Positions 33,607 through 44,546 of a DNA stretch of 64,000 nt are shown here, one piece after another (the stretch's first letter is position 1; every line of letters begins with the position of its first letter). This DNA is from Roseateles oligotrophus. GTDB lineage: Bacteria > Pseudomonadota > Gammaproteobacteria > Burkholderiales > Burkholderiaceae_C. The notes below the pieces were generated by a model. The model was not told where the DNA came from. It worked only from the letters and a program-made list of their open reading frames with translations, and searched no databases. The DNA lies in contig NZ_JACHLP010000005.1 of the NCBI RefSeq assembly GCF_014204525.1, forward strand, positions 30,232 to 94,231. The letters run 5' to 3'. The translations under genes and the position numbers were made by a program.

Positions 33607-35565
33607 TCAACCCGGCATGAAGTGCAGTTTCACCGCCACCAGCACACCGCTGGCATTGAGGCTGCCCTTGATCTCGACCTTGGCGCCATTGGCCAGCTTG
33701 CCGGCATTGCCGTCGATGAAGACGAGGCCGCTGCCGCTGGCATCGACCTTCTGGCCCGCGACGCTGAAGCTGCTCGGGCTGAGGTAGTCGCTGATCAGGC
33801 CGGCCAGGTAGAGATAGCTATTGCCCGCACTGTCTTTCTCGGGCTTTTCGATCTCTATGCTCAGCGCCGTCAGCACCGGCTTGCCGTCGACCTGCGTCAG
33901 GCTGGCCTTCACATTCACCCGCGCACCATTGACCAGATCGGCCAGGCTGCTGCCGCTGGGCTGGACGCTGGTGTTGGGGCCGATCAGCACGGCGTTGCTG
34001 CCGACCGAGAAGCCGCCGGCACTGACGTTGAAGGCAATGCCCGAGAAGCCCACCGTCCGGCTCGTGTCGGGCTTGCTCTTGGGCGCGCTCGCCTGCAGGC
34101 TGCCGAGGGTGAAGACATTGCTGCTGGCGTCGTAGCTGCCCTCTACGCTGACCGTCATGCCATTGGCCAGGGTCGCCAGCGTCAGGCCGCCTTCAAAGCT
34201 GAATTTGCTGCTGTCGTTCCACTGCACCGTCACGCCCAGCACGGTGAGCTTTTTGGCCGCCAGGTCCAGATTGCTGATGGCGCCTTGCAGCTTGGCCGGC
34301 TTGTTGGCCGGCGGCGCCTGCACCTCGATGGTCTTGGCCTTGACGCCGCTGGCCGTCAGCTGGCCGCTGACCTTGAGCCAGGTGCCCACGGCGATATCGC
34401 TGGCCTGGCCCTTGCTGAAGGCGGCGCTGCTGCCGTCCACCGCCGTGCCGCGCAGGCTGAAGTTGGCCAGCGAGACATAGTCGGTGACCTGGCCGATCAG
34501 CAAGGCCTGGATGGCCGTGTCGGTCTTGAAGACCCTCAGACTGCTGGCCTTCAGCACGCCGGCCGTGATGGCGCCCTGGGCAAAGGCCTGGGCCCCATTG
34601 GCCACATCGGCGGCCACCGTGCCCTCTTTCAGCGTGGCGGTGCTGGCGTCCACCAGCACATCGCCGATGCGGAAGGCGGCCAGGGACTGGAAGTCGCTGA
34701 CCAGGCCGCCGACGCTGAAGTCCTTGCTATCGCTCTGCTTCTTGGCCTTGACCTCCACCACGGTGGCCGTCAGGACGCCGCTGACTGGCGCCGTGACAGA
34801 CACCAGGCTGACCAGCTTGCCGTTTTCGATCGCCGCGCCGGCGGGCAGGATCTTGGCCTGGCTGTAGTCGACCATGACGCTGCTATTGCCCGTCAGGCCA
34901 AAGCGTTTGGCCGTGCTGTCGAGGTTTTGCACCGCGCCGCTGAGGCGGAACAATTCGCTGCCGTCCTTGAGCCGGCGTTCGATCCGGCTGGCGCTGATGC
35001 TGCCGTCGCTGGCGACCGAGCCCGCGACCTTGATCAAATCGCCCAGCGCCAGCTGCGACAGGCTGCTGAAGCCCTCAAACACCGTGGGCATTTGCCCGCC
35101 GCTGACGATCTTGATGGTCTGGCCGAACACCGTCAGCGTGCCCGCCGCCGTGTTGATATTGGCCAGGGTGCCCACCAAGGCGAAGTTGACCGCCAGGTTC
35201 TGCAGCACACCGTCCTTCAGATCGGCCTGCACCCGCATGCCGGTGCGCAAATCACCGAGGCTGGCGGCGCTGCTGGATTCGGGGTTGTTGGCGAAAGCGA
35301 CCTTGACCCCGCTATCGTCATAGCGCTGGCCGTCGATGATGACGCTGCCAAAGCCGGTGATCGTGCCCTCCACCAGGCTGGCCGCCGAGGCGGCGGGTGC
35401 GGCCGGTGCGGCCGGTGGGGGCGGGGTAGCGGCGGGCTCGCTGCTGGCCGGGCTGCCGCCGCCACCGCCGCCGCAAGCGACCAGGATGCCGGTGCTGAGG
35501 GCGGCCAGCGCTGGTCGCCAGGACGAGCGGGGCCAGAAAGAAGAGGACTTGCTCAAGATATTCAT
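33607..35565 (-). CDS. Lipoprotein with multiple DUF5666-like beta domains
   Basis: A 652-residue protein. MNILSKSSSF leads into a hydrophobic stretch ending ILVAC, with lipobox C31, then a Gly run and a Pro/Ala linker. The remainder consists of six to seven tandem domains of roughly 75-90 residues, each with GTI/GLV-x-x-F-x-S or GQV-x-x-Y-type strands (for example LVEGTITGFGSVIIDGQRYD and LIGQVTDYVSLANFSLRGT), as in DUF5666 proteins. This OB-like or beta-barrel repeat has no established function. Product probably on the outer membrane or periplasmic face. The ATG at 35565 is chosen because it begins the signal sequence; the frame is open to 35676. Confidence 0.8.
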   Translation of the reverse strand: MNILSKSSSFWPRSSWRPALAALSTGILVACGGGGGGSPASSEPAATPPPPAAPAAPAASAASLVEGTITGFGSVIIDGQRYDDSGVKVAFANNPESSSAASLGDLRTGMRVQADLKDGVLQNLAVNFALVGTLANINTAAGTLTVFGQTIKIVSGGQMPTVFEGFSSLSQLALGDLIKVAGSVASDGSISASRIERRLKDGSELFRLSGAVQNLDSTAKRFGLTGNSSVMVDYSQAKILPAGAAIENGKLVSLVSVTAPVSGVLTATVVEVKAKKQSDSKDFSVGGLVSDFQSLAAFRIGDVLVDASTATLKEGTVAADVANGAQAFAQGAITAGVLKASSLRVFKTDTAIQALLIGQVTDYVSLANFSLRGTAVDGSSAAFSKGQASDIAVGTWLKVSGQLTASGVKAKTIEVQAPPANKPAKLQGAISNLDLAAKKLTVLGVTVQWNDSSKFSFEGGLTLATLANGMTVSVEGSYDASSNVFTLGSLQASAPKSKPDTSRTVGFSGIAFNVSAGGFSVGSNAVLIGPNTSVQPSGSSLADLVNGARVNVKASLTQVDGKPVLTALSIEIEKPEKDSAGNSYLYLAGLISDYLSPSSFSVAGQKVDASGSGLVFIDGNAGKLANGAKVEIKGSLNASGVLVAVKLHFMPG

Positions 35566-35954
35566 GGAAATGGACCCTTTGCTGCAATGGGGGACTGCTC
35601 TTGCAGAGCCTTCGGTCGAGCGCACCGGGCCTGGCCGGGGGGAGGATGGCCTGCCTGGTTGGCCATTTTTTGCCATTTGGGCGCTCTGCGTCCAATGTAG
35701 TGACGGCGCATTTCTACGGCCTGGCTTTTTGTGTCTGATCCTTGCGGCGGTCCGTGAAAAAAGTCACGAGCCGGGTGGCGGCCGAATGAACGGCTTTTTC
35801 TGAGTTCTGAACGGCGGCGCGCTCAAGAAGGGCGCCAGCATCGGTAAAATCCCGGGTTTTCCTTTTGAGCCGGGGCGTGAGCCCACGGCTTGGACGCTCT
35901 TCCTTGCAAACACCTGCGCTGCCCAGCAGCGCGCCAACCCAGCTCCGGGACCCC
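35566..35954. other. 389-base intergenic region between divergent lipoprotein and purL genes
   Basis: No gene is supported here. It must hold promoters for both flanking genes. The only specific hint for purL is a -10-like TAAAAT at 35845-35850; no convincing -35 or operator was found, and no long hairpin or repeat. Confidence 0.5.
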
Positions 35955-38900
35955 ATGGCCAATCACAAGCATCTGCTTTCCTTCGAGGGCGGCAACGCTC
36001 TGTCAGCGTTTCGCGCCCAGGCCTTGCTGCCGCAATTGCAGGCCATCAACGAACGCGTCAGCGCTGTCCATGCCCGCCATGTGCACTGGGTCTGGAGCGA
36101 TGCGGCCCTGGGTGAGGAAGAGGGCGCCAAGCTGGCCGCCTTGCTGAACTACGGCGATGCCTACGTGGGTGGCCAGGACGGCGGCCTGGTCGTCGTGGCC
36201 CCGCGCCTGGGCACGGTCAGCCCCTGGGCCTCCAAGGCCACCGACATCGCCCACAACTGCGGGCTGAACATCCACCGGGTGGAGCGCGTGACCGAGTACC
36301 GCATCCAGCTCAAGCCCGGCCTGCTGGGCGGCGTCAAGACGCTGAGCCCGGCCGAGCTGAGCGCCTGCGCCGATCTGCTGCACGACCGCATGACCGAAAG
36401 CGTGCTGCTGGCCCGCGAGGACGCCCAACACCTGTTCGACGAAAAAGCCGCCCAGGCGCTGGAGCATGTGGACGTGCTGGGCCGGGGCCGCGCGGCTCTG
36501 GAAGCCGCCAACAAGACCTTCGGCCTGGCCTTGTCGGTGGACGAGATCGACTATCTGGAAAACGCCTTCAAGACCCTGCAGCGCAACCCCAGCGATGTGG
36601 AGCTGATGATGTTTGCCCAGGCCAACTCCGAGCATTGCCGCCACAAGATCTTCAATGCCAAGTTCACGGTCGACGGGGTGGATCAGCCGCTGAGCCTGTT
36701 CGGCATGATTCGCAACACCGAGCGCTTAAGCCCCCAGCACACCGTCAAGGCCTATTCCGACAACGCCTCGGTGATGCAAGGCCATGCGATCGAGCGCTGG
36801 ATGCCGGCCGGTGACCGCCGCGCCCCGCGCTACGAGGCGCGCGAGGAGCTGGCCCATGTCTTGATGAAGGTCGAGACCCACAATCACCCGACCGCCATCT
36901 CGCCTTACCCCGGTGCCTCCACCGGCGCCGGCGGCGAGATCCGCGACGAGGGCGCCACCGGCCGCGGCTCCAAGCCCAAGGCCGGGCTGACCGGCTTCTC
37001 GGTCTCCAATCTGCACCTGCCGGGCTTGAGCGAGCCCTGGGAGCAAAACCCCGTCGGCAAGCCCAGCCATATCGCCAGCGCCTTGCAAATCATGATCGAA
37101 GGCCCGCTCGGTGGTGCGGCCTTCAATAACGAGTTCGGCCGGCCCAATCTGAACGGCTACTTCCGCGTTTACGAGCAGATGGTGGACGGCGTGCAACGCG
37201 GCTACCACAAGCCCATCATGATCGCCGGCGGCCTGGGCGCCATCCGCGACGATCAGACGCAGAAGATCGAGTTCCCCGCCGGCTCCCTGCTGGTGCAGCT
37301 GGGCGGGCCCGGCATGCGCATCGGCATGGGTGGCAGCGCGGCCAGCTCGATGGCGGCCGGCACCAACACGGCCGATCTGGACTTCGACTCGGTGCAGCGC
37401 GGTAACCCCGAAATCGAGCGGCGCGTGCAAGAGGTGATCAACCATTGCTGGGGCCTGGGTGAGAAGAATCCCATCCTGGCCATCCACGATGTGGGCGCCG
37501 GCGGCATCTCCAACGCCTTCCCCGAGCTGGTCAACGACGCCCATCGCGGCGCGGTCTTCGATCTGCGCCAGGTGCCGCTGGAAGAGAGCGGCATGGCGCC
37601 CAAGGAAATCTGGTGCAACGAGAGCCAGGAGCGCTATGTGCTGGCCATCTCGCCCGACAGCCTGGCCCTGTTCCAGAGCATGTGCGAGCGCGAGCGCTGC
37701 CCCTTTGCCGTGGTCGGCGTCACCACCGAGCAACGTGAGCTGGTGCTGGAAGACGGCCCCGGCGGCCAGCGCGCCGTCGATATGCCCATGGACGTGCTGC
37801 TGGGCAAGCCGCCCAAGATGCACCGCGAGGTCGCCCGCCTGGCCCGCGACGCCGGCAAGCTGGACCTGAGCGGCGTCGGCCTGGACAAGGTCGCCTTCGA
37901 CGTGCTGCGCCACCCCACGGTGGCCTCCAAGCGCTTTTTGATCAGCATCGGCGACCGCACGGTGGGCGGCTTGAACAGCCGCGACCAGATGGTCGGCCCC
38001 TGGCAGGTGCCGGTGGCCGATTGCGCCGTCACCCTGGCCGACTTCAAGGGCTTTGCCGGTGAGGCCATGAGCATGGGCGAGCGCACGCCGCTGGCCGCCG
38101 TCAACGGCCCGGCCTCGGGCCGCATGGCCGTGGCCGAGGCCATCACCAATTTGCTGGCCGCGCCCATCGAGCTGCCGCGCGTCAAGCTCAGCGCCAACTG
38201 GATGGCGGCCTGCGGCGAGGCCGGCGAGGACGCCGCCCTGTTCGACACCGTGCATGCCGTGGGCATGGAGCTATGCCCCGCACTGGGCGTCTCCATCCCG
38301 GTGGGCAAGGATTCGCTCTCCATGCGCACCCGCTGGACGAATGAGGCCGGCCAGGAGCGCCAAGTCACAGCCCCCGTCTCGCTGATCATCACCGCCTTCG
38401 CATCGATTGCCGATGTGCGCGGCACGCTGACGCCCCAGCTGCGCAGCGACGCTGGCGAGAGCAGCCTGATCCTGGTCGATCTGGGCCAGGGCCAGCAGCG
38501 CATGGGCGGCTCCATCCTGGCCCAGGCCCTGAACCAGTTTGGCGGCGCCGTGCCCGATCTGGACGATGCCGCCCTGCTGAAGAATCTGGTTAATGCCGTC
38601 AACGCCTTGCGCGCCGAGGGCAAGCTCCTGGCCTACCACGACCGTGGTGACGGCGGCCTCTGGGCCACCGCCTGCGAGATGGCTTTTGCCGGCCACCAGG
38701 GTGTGAGCCTGAATGTGGACATGCTGGTCACCGAGGCCGAGGGCCTGGCCGATGTGGGCGACGCCAAGAACTGGGCCGGCCAGGTGGCGGCCCGCCGTGA
38801 GGAGCTGACGCTCAAGGCCTTGTTCAGCGAGGAGCTGGGCGCCGTCCTGCAAGTGCGCCAGAGCGATCGCGACGCCGTGCTGCAAACCCTGCGCGAGCAT

Positions 38901-39938
38901 GGCCTGGCCAAATGCAGCCATGTGGTGGGCAAGCCCAATACCACGGCGACGATGGAAGTCTGGCGCGACGCCAAGAAGGTCTTCGCCGCGCCGCTGGAGG
39001 CCTTGCACAAGAGCTGGGACGAGGTGTCCTGGCGCATCGCCAGCCTGCGCGACAACCCGGCCTGCGCCCAGAGCGAGCACGAGCAGGTCGGCCTGGCGGC
39101 CGACCCCGGCCGCCATGTGCATCTCAGCTTCGACGCGCAAGAGGATGTGGCCGCGCCCTTCCTCAATCTGGGCGCCAAACCCAAGCTGGCCATTCTGCGC
39201 GAGCAGGGCGTCAACTCCCATGTGGAGATGAGTTATGCCATGGCCAAGGCGGGCTTTGACACCTACGACGTGCACATGAGCGATCTGCAGTCCGGTGCCA
39301 CCAGCCTGGCCGAGTTCAAGGGCTTTGTGGCCTGCGGCGGCTTCAGCTATGGCGACACCCTGGGCGCCGGCGAGGGCTGGGCCCGCTCCGTCATGTTCAA
39401 CCCGGTGCTGGCCGAGCAGTTCAAGGCCTTCTTCGCCCGCCAAGACAGCTTCGCCCTGGGTGTCTGCAATGGTTGCCAGATGATGGCGGCGCTGTCGCCC
39501 ATCATCCCCGGCGCGCAGGACTGGCCCAAGTTCACCCGCAACAAGAGCGAGCAGTTCGAGGCTAGGTTGGCCATGGTCGAGGTGCTGGAAAGCCCCAGCC
39601 TGTTCTTCCAGGGCATGGCCGGTTCGCGCCTGCCCATCGCCGTGGCCCATGGCGAGGGTTACGCCGACTTCTCGCAGCGCGGCGACGCCACCAAGGTGGC
39701 CCGCGCCATGCGCTATGTGGACCACAGCGGCCGGCCCACCGAGACCTATCCGCTCAACCCCAATGGCAGCCCGGACGGCCTGACCTCGGTGACCACGGCC
39801 GATGGCCGCTTCACCGTGCTGATGCCGCACCCGGAGCGCGTGTTCCGTAACCTGCAGCTGAGCTGGACTTCTGGCGACGCGAGCGCGCTGAGCCCGTGGA
39901 TGCGCATGTTCCGCAACGCCCGCAAGTGGGTGGGCTGA
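35955..39938 (+). CDS. purL: Phosphoribosylformylglycinamidine synthase (single-chain PurL)
   Basis: A 1327-residue enzyme, the usual size for the large proteobacterial type. It has the N-terminal PurS-like domain, a linker, the two AIR-synthase-like halves (for example [20 protein letters not shown] and [20 protein letters not shown]), and a C-terminal class I glutamine amidotransferase from about 1075. The nucleophile is C1171 in GVCNGCQMM, and the histidine of MPHPERVFR completes the triad. It converts FGAR to FGAM in purine synthesis using glutamine and ATP. The ATG at 35955 is used; upstream in-frame sequence is not conserved in character. Confidence 0.97.
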   Translation: MANHKHLLSFEGGNALSAFRAQALLPQLQAINERVSAVHARHVHWVWSDAALGEEEGAKLAALLNYGDAYVGGQDGGLVVVAPRLGTVSPWASKATDIAHNCGLNIHRVERVTEYRIQLKPGLLGGVKTLSPAELSACADLLHDRMTESVLLAREDAQHLFDEKAAQALEHVDVLGRGRAALEAANKTFGLALSVDEIDYLENAFKTLQRNPSDVELMMFAQANSEHCRHKIFNAKFTVDGVDQPLSLFGMIRNTERLSPQHTVKAYSDNASVMQGHAIERWMPAGDRRAPRYEAREELAHVLMKVETHNHPTAISPYPGASTGAGGEIRDEGATGRGSKPKAGLTGFSVSNLHLPGLSEPWEQNPVGKPSHIASALQIMIEGPLGGAAFNNEFGRPNLNGYFRVYEQMVDGVQRGYHKPIMIAGGLGAIRDDQTQKIEFPAGSLLVQLGGPGMRIGMGGSAASSMAAGTNTADLDFDSVQRGNPEIERRVQEVINHCWGLGEKNPILAIHDVGAGGISNAFPELVNDAHRGAVFDLRQVPLEESGMAPKEIWCNESQERYVLAISPDSLALFQSMCERERCPFAVVGVTTEQRELVLEDGPGGQRAVDMPMDVLLGKPPKMHREVARLARDAGKLDLSGVGLDKVAFDVLRHPTVASKRFLISIGDRTVGGLNSRDQMVGPWQVPVADCAVTLADFKGFAGEAMSMGERTPLAAVNGPASGRMAVAEAITNLLAAPIELPRVKLSANWMAACGEAGEDAALFDTVHAVGMELCPALGVSIPVGKDSLSMRTRWTNEAGQERQVTAPVSLIITAFASIADVRGTLTPQLRSDAGESSLILVDLGQGQQRMGGSILAQALNQFGGAVPDLDDAALLKNLVNAVNALRAEGKLLAYHDRGDGGLWATACEMAFAGHQGVSLNVDMLVTEAEGLADVGDAKNWAGQVAARREELTLKALFSEELGAVLQVRQSDRDAVLQTLREHGLAKCSHVVGKPNTTATMEVWRDAKKVFAAPLEALHKSWDEVSWRIASLRDNPACAQSEHEQVGLAADPGRHVHLSFDAQEDVAAPFLNLGAKPKLAILREQGVNSHVEMSYAMAKAGFDTYDVHMSDLQSGATSLAEFKGFVACGGFSYGDTLGAGEGWARSVMFNPVLAEQFKAFFARQDSFALGVCNGCQMMAALSPIIPGAQDWPKFTRNKSEQFEARLAMVEVLESPSLFFQGMAGSRLPIAVAHGEGYADFSQRGDATKVARAMRYVDHSGRPTETYPLNPNGSPDGLTSVTTADGRFTVLMPHPERVFRNLQLSWTSGDASALSPWMRMFRNARKWVG

Positions 39939-40200
39939 AACGAAACGGAGCCCCTCGCCCAATCTCGCCCCGCTGAACGCGGGCGAGCCCGGTCGGTCTT
40001 GCAGACCGCGCTGCGGCCAAGGCCGCAGCCCTTCGGCAGGCACATCGCGCCCACTGGGCGCAATGTGTCCGGCCTCAGCCCCCGGGGGGGCGGCGATGCT
40101 TGGCGGATCGACCGCCAAGTACATCGCCAATTCGGGCCGGCTTGGGAGCGGCCCGGCGCTCGGCCCGAAATACCAGGGTGTGCCGCTACCTCTTTTGCAT

Positions 40201-42516
40201 TCAGGGCAGGGGCGGCGGCAAAGGGGGCGCCGGCGCATGGGCTTGCGCCGGCAAGGCCGTGGGCGCCACATAGGGCAGGCGGAAGATGAACTCCGCGCCC
40301 TGGCCGGGTTCGCTCTTCAGTTCCACCTGGCCGCCCAGGATGCCGGTGCTGATGTTGTAGACGATATTGAGCCCCAGGCCCGTGCCGCCGCGGCCCATCT
40401 TGGTGGTGAAGAAGGGGTCGAAGGCGCGGCGCCTCACCTCGGCCCGCATGCCCTGGCCGTTATCGCTGACGCTCAGTTCGAAGTAGTGCTCGTCCACCGG
40501 CCAGGCGCGCAGGCGGATCAAGGCCTCGGCCGCGGTATCGCCGGCCGGTTCGGGAAAGGCGTGCAGCAAGGCATTCATCAGCAGATTGGTGATGAGCTGG
40601 CCCAGCGGGCCGGGGTAGCCGTCGATGGGGCGGGGCAGCTGGATGTCTTCCAGCGTGCGCACCCGGCTCTTGCGCAGGCTGGGGCGCAGCACGCTGAGCA
40701 CATCGGCCACCACATCGCCGAGCTTGAAGACGCGCCGCTGGGCGCTGGTCTGGTCCACCGAGACTTGCTTGAAATGCGCCACCAGCTCATTGGCCGTGCC
40801 CATGCTGCTGAGCAGGATGCTGCAGGCGCTGCGGCCGTCGTCCAGAAAACGTGTCAGCTCGCTGCGCCGCATCTGGCCGCCGTCAAAGCTGCGGCGCAGC
40901 TCCCGCATGCGCTCGTCCAGGGTGGAGGCGGTGGTCAGGCAATTGCCCAGCGGGGTGTTGAGCTCGTGGGCCACGCCGGCCACCAGGGAGCCCAGGGCCG
41001 CCATCTTCTCGGAGCGCAGCAAATCGTCCTGCGCGCTGCGCAGGTGTTGCAGGGCGTCGCTGAGTTCATGGGTGCGGCGGGCCACGCGCTGTTCCAGCTC
41101 GGCATTGAGCGTACCCAGCGCGGTCTGCGAGTCCCGCAGCGCCTGCTCGGCCAGTTTGGCGGCGGTGATATTGCGGCCAATGCCACGGTAGCCGCAAAAG
41201 CGCCCCTCCTTGTCAAACACGGGTGCGCCCGAGATGCTGATATGCCGCACGCTGCCCTCGGGCGTGAGCTGGGCGTACTCAAAGTCACGGAAGCTTTCGT
41301 GCCGCTCCAGCATCGCGATATGGCGGGCCCAATCGGTGCCGGGCAGGAGCGAGGGGGATTCCCAGCGCTTGTGGTTCAGGATATTGGGCGAGGGCACTTG
41401 GGTGGCTTCCTCGGCAATGCGCGAGATGAAGGTGAAGCGCAGCTCTTCGTCCTGCTCCCAGACCCAGTCGGTGGCCATGGCGGTGAGGCTGCGAAAGCGC
41501 AGCTGGGTCTCCTCCAGCTCGGCCTGGGTGCGCTGGCCGTCCCTGAGCTGACTGGACAGGGCCAGATTGCGCTGCTGCAGCTGGCGCCGGCGGTAGACCA
41601 GCAAGGCCACCAGGGCGCTGATGGCTAGGCTGGCCAGCATGCCCACGCCCATCTCCAGGCTGACCCAGCTGGGCAGGGCGCGCGGGGCTTGAATCGGCCG
41701 GGCACTCAGCAACCAACGGGCGCCGGGCAGATCCAGCGCCAGATTGATGCTGCCGGCCGCCAGCGCCGGCGGAGGGCTCTGCCCATCCTGGGCCCAGATC
41801 AGCGGCCCGGGCAGCAATTGCTCGGGGGCGGCATCCACCGGCGGGGTTTGCAGCTCGTAGAGCGTCAGATGCAGATCGGCCTGCTGGTTCAGGCCGGCTG
41901 CGTCCATAAAGGCCTGCAGATCGGCCACGACCGAGACCGAGCCCCAGTAGCGGGCGGCTTGCTCGCCCTGCGAGACGAAGACCGGGCTGCGTTGAATCAG
42001 GCCGGTGCCGCCCTGGCGCAGGGCCAGCGGGCCCGACATCTGCGGCTGGCCCAGGCGGCGGGCTTTTTCGATCTGGCGGTATTGCTCGGGCAGCTGGCGC
42101 AGGTCCAGATTCAGCAGAGCCTGATTGCCGTCCAGGGGGTAGATGAAGCGCAGCACATCGTCCGGTGCCGCGCCGATGGAGCGCACATGCGGCAGCAAGG
42201 GCAGGGCCTGGGCCGCCAGGGCGTTGAAGCGCGCCTCGCTGATGTGGCCGTCCAGCTCGATCATGGCGACCAGATTGGCGGTCGGGGTGAAGGTGGCACG
42301 GCCCAGGGCTTCCACCCGCTCCCGCAGGTTCATCAGCTCGCCCTGCACACGGGCCCGCTCGTTGGCCTGGCGTTCCTGGTCATGCGACCTGGCCAGGCCC
42401 AGCACCAGGCTGCTACTCAGCAAGGCGGTCAGCAGCGCGGGCCAGTAGGCCGCCACGCGCAGCAGCCGGATATGGCGGGTGGGGGTGCCAGCGGGCGTTT
42501 GTTCGCTGCTACTCAT
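40201..42516 (-). CDS. CHASE/PAS-domain sensor histidine kinase
   Basis: A 771-residue kinase. Membrane helix at about 22-42, then an extracytoplasmic CHASE-like domain (FTPTANLVAMIELDGHISEA, LPHVRSIGAAPDDVLRFIYP), second helix at about 283-305, a PAS domain with PAC-like end (FCGYRGIGRNIT), a coiled coil, the H box GVAHELNTPLGN with His517, and an ATPase domain with SVSDNGQGMR and MGRGGTGLGLNIVYN. The tail is Pro/Ala-rich. No response regulator is adjacent. The H box and flanks are strikingly like those of the 1951-5307 kinase. The start is the ATG at 42516, one codon after a TTG. Confidence 0.88.
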   Translation of the reverse strand: MSSSEQTPAGTPTRHIRLLRVAAYWPALLTALLSSSLVLGLARSHDQERQANERARVQGELMNLRERVEALGRATFTPTANLVAMIELDGHISEARFNALAAQALPLLPHVRSIGAAPDDVLRFIYPLDGNQALLNLDLRQLPEQYRQIEKARRLGQPQMSGPLALRQGGTGLIQRSPVFVSQGEQAARYWGSVSVVADLQAFMDAAGLNQQADLHLTLYELQTPPVDAAPEQLLPGPLIWAQDGQSPPPALAAGSINLALDLPGARWLLSARPIQAPRALPSWVSLEMGVGMLASLAISALVALLVYRRRQLQQRNLALSSQLRDGQRTQAELEETQLRFRSLTAMATDWVWEQDEELRFTFISRIAEEATQVPSPNILNHKRWESPSLLPGTDWARHIAMLERHESFRDFEYAQLTPEGSVRHISISGAPVFDKEGRFCGYRGIGRNITAAKLAEQALRDSQTALGTLNAELEQRVARRTHELSDALQHLRSAQDDLLRSEKMAALGSLVAGVAHELNTPLGNCLTTASTLDERMRELRRSFDGGQMRRSELTRFLDDGRSACSILLSSMGTANELVAHFKQVSVDQTSAQRRVFKLGDVVADVLSVLRPSLRKSRVRTLEDIQLPRPIDGYPGPLGQLITNLLMNALLHAFPEPAGDTAAEALIRLRAWPVDEHYFELSVSDNGQGMRAEVRRRAFDPFFTTKMGRGGTGLGLNIVYNISTGILGGQVELKSEPGQGAEFIFRLPYVAPTALPAQAHAPAPPLPPPLP

Positions 42517-42608
42517 CAAGGTCTTGCCGACTTCCCTGGACTCACAGACTTCACGGTAACACAGGGGGCTTGGCCGCAGCGGCCCGGCCCGCAGGCTGAA
42601 GGCAAAAA

Positions 42609-43724
42609 TCAGTCAGAACTACCCAGCGTGAGGGCCTGCTTGCGGGTCTGGCCGGCGTTCCACAGCGTCAGCGTGATGCGCTCGCCCACCTGGCGCTGCT
42701 CCAGCCGGTTCAGCATATCGTCCAGGTCGGCCACCGGCTCGCCGTTGATGGCGGTGATCACATCGCCCTGGATCAGGCGCCCGTCGCGGCCACGGCCGAA
42801 CACCTGCAAGCCGGCCTGGGCCGCCGGGCTGCCGGGGCTGATGCGTACCAGGGCCACGCCGGGCGGCAGCTTGAGGGCCTGGTTGACATTGGCCGCTGCC
42901 GCCGTCACGCCCAGGCTGGGGCGGATGATGCGGCCGTCGCGGATCAGGCGCGGCACCACGCGGTTGACCTCGTCCACCGGAATCGCGAAACCGATGCCCG
43001 CGCTGGCGCCGCTGGGGCTGTAGATGGAGGTGTTGACACCGATCAGGCGGCCGGCCGAGTCCAGCAGCGGGCCGCCGGAGTTGCCGGGGTTGATGGCCGC
43101 ATCGGTCTGGATGGCGCCGCGTATGCTGCGCCGGGTCACCGACTCGATCTCGCGGTTCAGCGCGCTGACGATGCCGGTGGTCAGCGTCTGGTCCAGGCCA
43201 AAGGGGTTGCCGATGGCGTAGACCGCCTGGCCCACCTGCAGATCGGCGCTGCTGCCGATGGCGATGGCCGTGAGCTTGGCCTTGGGTGCGTCGATGCGCA
43301 GCACGGCCAGATCGCGGTCGGGGAAGACGCCCACCAGCTTGGCCGGGTAGCTGCTCTGGTCGGATAGCGTCACCGTGGCCGCATTGGCGCCCTGGATGAC
43401 GTGGAAATTGGTCACCACATGGCCGCCCTCGTCCCAGATAAAGCCCGAGCCCGTGCCCGCCGGCTGCTCGGTGATATTCATCGAGAAAAAGTCGCGGCTG
43501 CGCGCCAGCGTGGTGATGTGCACCACCGAGGGCGAGACCTTTTTGAACACCTTGATATGGGTTTGCTCGGCCGGCTCCAGCGGTCCGCGCGGCTGCACCG
43601 CTCGCGGCTCGGCCTGGGGCTTGCTTTGCACCGCCGTGGGCCAGAACCCGCTGCCGGCCAGGGCCAGCAGGAGGCTGGCGGACAGGGCCAGGGGCAGCAA
43701 GGTCTTGAGTTTGGTGTTCGGCAT
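42609..43724 (-). CDS. S1C (HtrA/DegS-like) trypsin-like serine protease with one PDZ domain
   Basis: A 371-residue protein. An N-terminal hydrophobic segment (LLPLALSASLLLALAGSGFW) acts as signal or anchor. The protease domain has a full triad: H108 in TNFHVIQGA, D138 in PDRDLAVLRI, S216 in NPGNSGGPLL. A single PDZ domain covers about 280-370 (PGVALVRISPGSPAAQAGLQ and GDVITAINGEPV). The single PDZ and membrane anchor fit a DegS-like or AlgW-like regulatory protease more than two-PDZ DegP, but RseA-type partners are not in the window. Divergent from the DUF1624 gene. Confidence 0.88.
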   Translation of the reverse strand: MPNTKLKTLLPLALSASLLLALAGSGFWPTAVQSKPQAEPRAVQPRGPLEPAEQTHIKVFKKVSPSVVHITTLARSRDFFSMNITEQPAGTGSGFIWDEGGHVVTNFHVIQGANAATVTLSDQSSYPAKLVGVFPDRDLAVLRIDAPKAKLTAIAIGSSADLQVGQAVYAIGNPFGLDQTLTTGIVSALNREIESVTRRSIRGAIQTDAAINPGNSGGPLLDSAGRLIGVNTSIYSPSGASAGIGFAIPVDEVNRVVPRLIRDGRIIRPSLGVTAAAANVNQALKLPPGVALVRISPGSPAAQAGLQVFGRGRDGRLIQGDVITAINGEPVADLDDMLNRLEQRQVGERITLTLWNAGQTRKQALTLGSSD

Positions 43725-43802
43725 GGCGTGAGACTGCGGTCAAGGAAAAAAGTTGGGCTTAGACTGCCGCCAGTTCATTCCTGTGCAAGCAAGGCCAAGC
43801 CA

Positions 43803-44546
43803 TTGAGTTCCCCGATTTTGCCCATTCCTCAAGCAGCCCGGCAGGCGCGGCTGGACGCCTTGCGTGGCGCGGCCGTGGTCTGGATGGCCGGTTTCCATTT
43901 CGCCTTCGATTTGAATCATTTCGGCTGGATACGGCAGGACTTCTACCGCGACCCGGTCTGGACCGGCCAGCGCACCGTCATCGTCAGCCTGTTCCTGCTC
44001 TGCGCCGGCATGGGCCAGGCCCTGGCCCTGCAGCAAGGCCTGAGCTGGCCGCGCTTCTGGCGCCGCTGGGCCCAGGTGGCGGGTTGTGCCCTGGCCGTGT
44101 CGCTGGGCTCCTGGCTGATGTATCCGCGCAGCTTCATCAGCTTCGGGGTCCTGCACGGCATGGCGGTGATGCTGCTGGTCCTGCGCCTGGCCGGGCCGCG
44201 GCTGTCCAATCGATGGGTGCTGGTGCTCGGCGCCGTGGCCTTGCTTTTGCCCTGCTTGTTGGCCCATCCCTGGTTCGACTCCCGCTGGACCAACTGGTTA
44301 GGCCTGGTGACCCGCAAGCCCGTCACCGAGGACTATGTGCCCCTGCTGCCCTGGCTGGGTGTGATGCTTTGGGGCTTTGCGCTGGCGCGCTGGCTGCTGG
44401 CCAGCCGGCCTGGCGTTCTGGCCGGTGGTTTGCCCCGGTTCTTGCATCCGCTGGCTGTTTTGGGCCGATGGTCGCTGAGTTTTTACATGCTCCACCAACC
44501 GGTTTTGATCGGACTTCTCACGCTAGCCGCTACGATGCGCGCATGA
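43803..44546 (+). CDS. DUF1624-like membrane protein (heparan-alpha-glucosaminide acetyltransferase-like)
   Basis: About 247 residues from a TTG at 43803, preceded by an AAGG-like ribosome site; longer upstream frames overlap the protease gene and are rejected. Early RLDALRGAAVVWMAGFHFAF is the hallmark opening of DUF1624/HGSNAT-like membrane acyltransferases, with the conserved histidine in the first helix. About seven helices follow and the end has GRWSLSFYMLHQPVLIGLL, typical of these proteins. Substrate unknown. Its stop overlaps the rlmB start (ATGA). Confidence 0.75.
   Translation: MSSPILPIPQAARQARLDALRGAAVVWMAGFHFAFDLNHFGWIRQDFYRDPVWTGQRTVIVSLFLLCAGMGQALALQQGLSWPRFWRRWAQVAGCALAVSLGSWLMYPRSFISFGVLHGMAVMLLVLRLAGPRLSNRWVLVLGAVALLLPCLLAHPWFDSRWTNWLGLVTRKPVTEDYVPLLPWLGVMLWGFALARWLLASRPGVLAGGLPRFLHPLAVLGRWSLSFYMLHQPVLIGLLTLAATMRA

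Noticed and set aside
39939..40200. A small gene or RNA between purL and the CHASE kinase
   Set aside because: Several GC-rich hairpins can be drawn but none has a T run or recognisable RNA family features, and no plausible open frame with a start was seen.
42609..43724. DegP (two PDZ domains)
   Set aside because: Only one PDZ domain fits in the C-terminal 90 residues, so a DegS-like single-PDZ protease is described instead.
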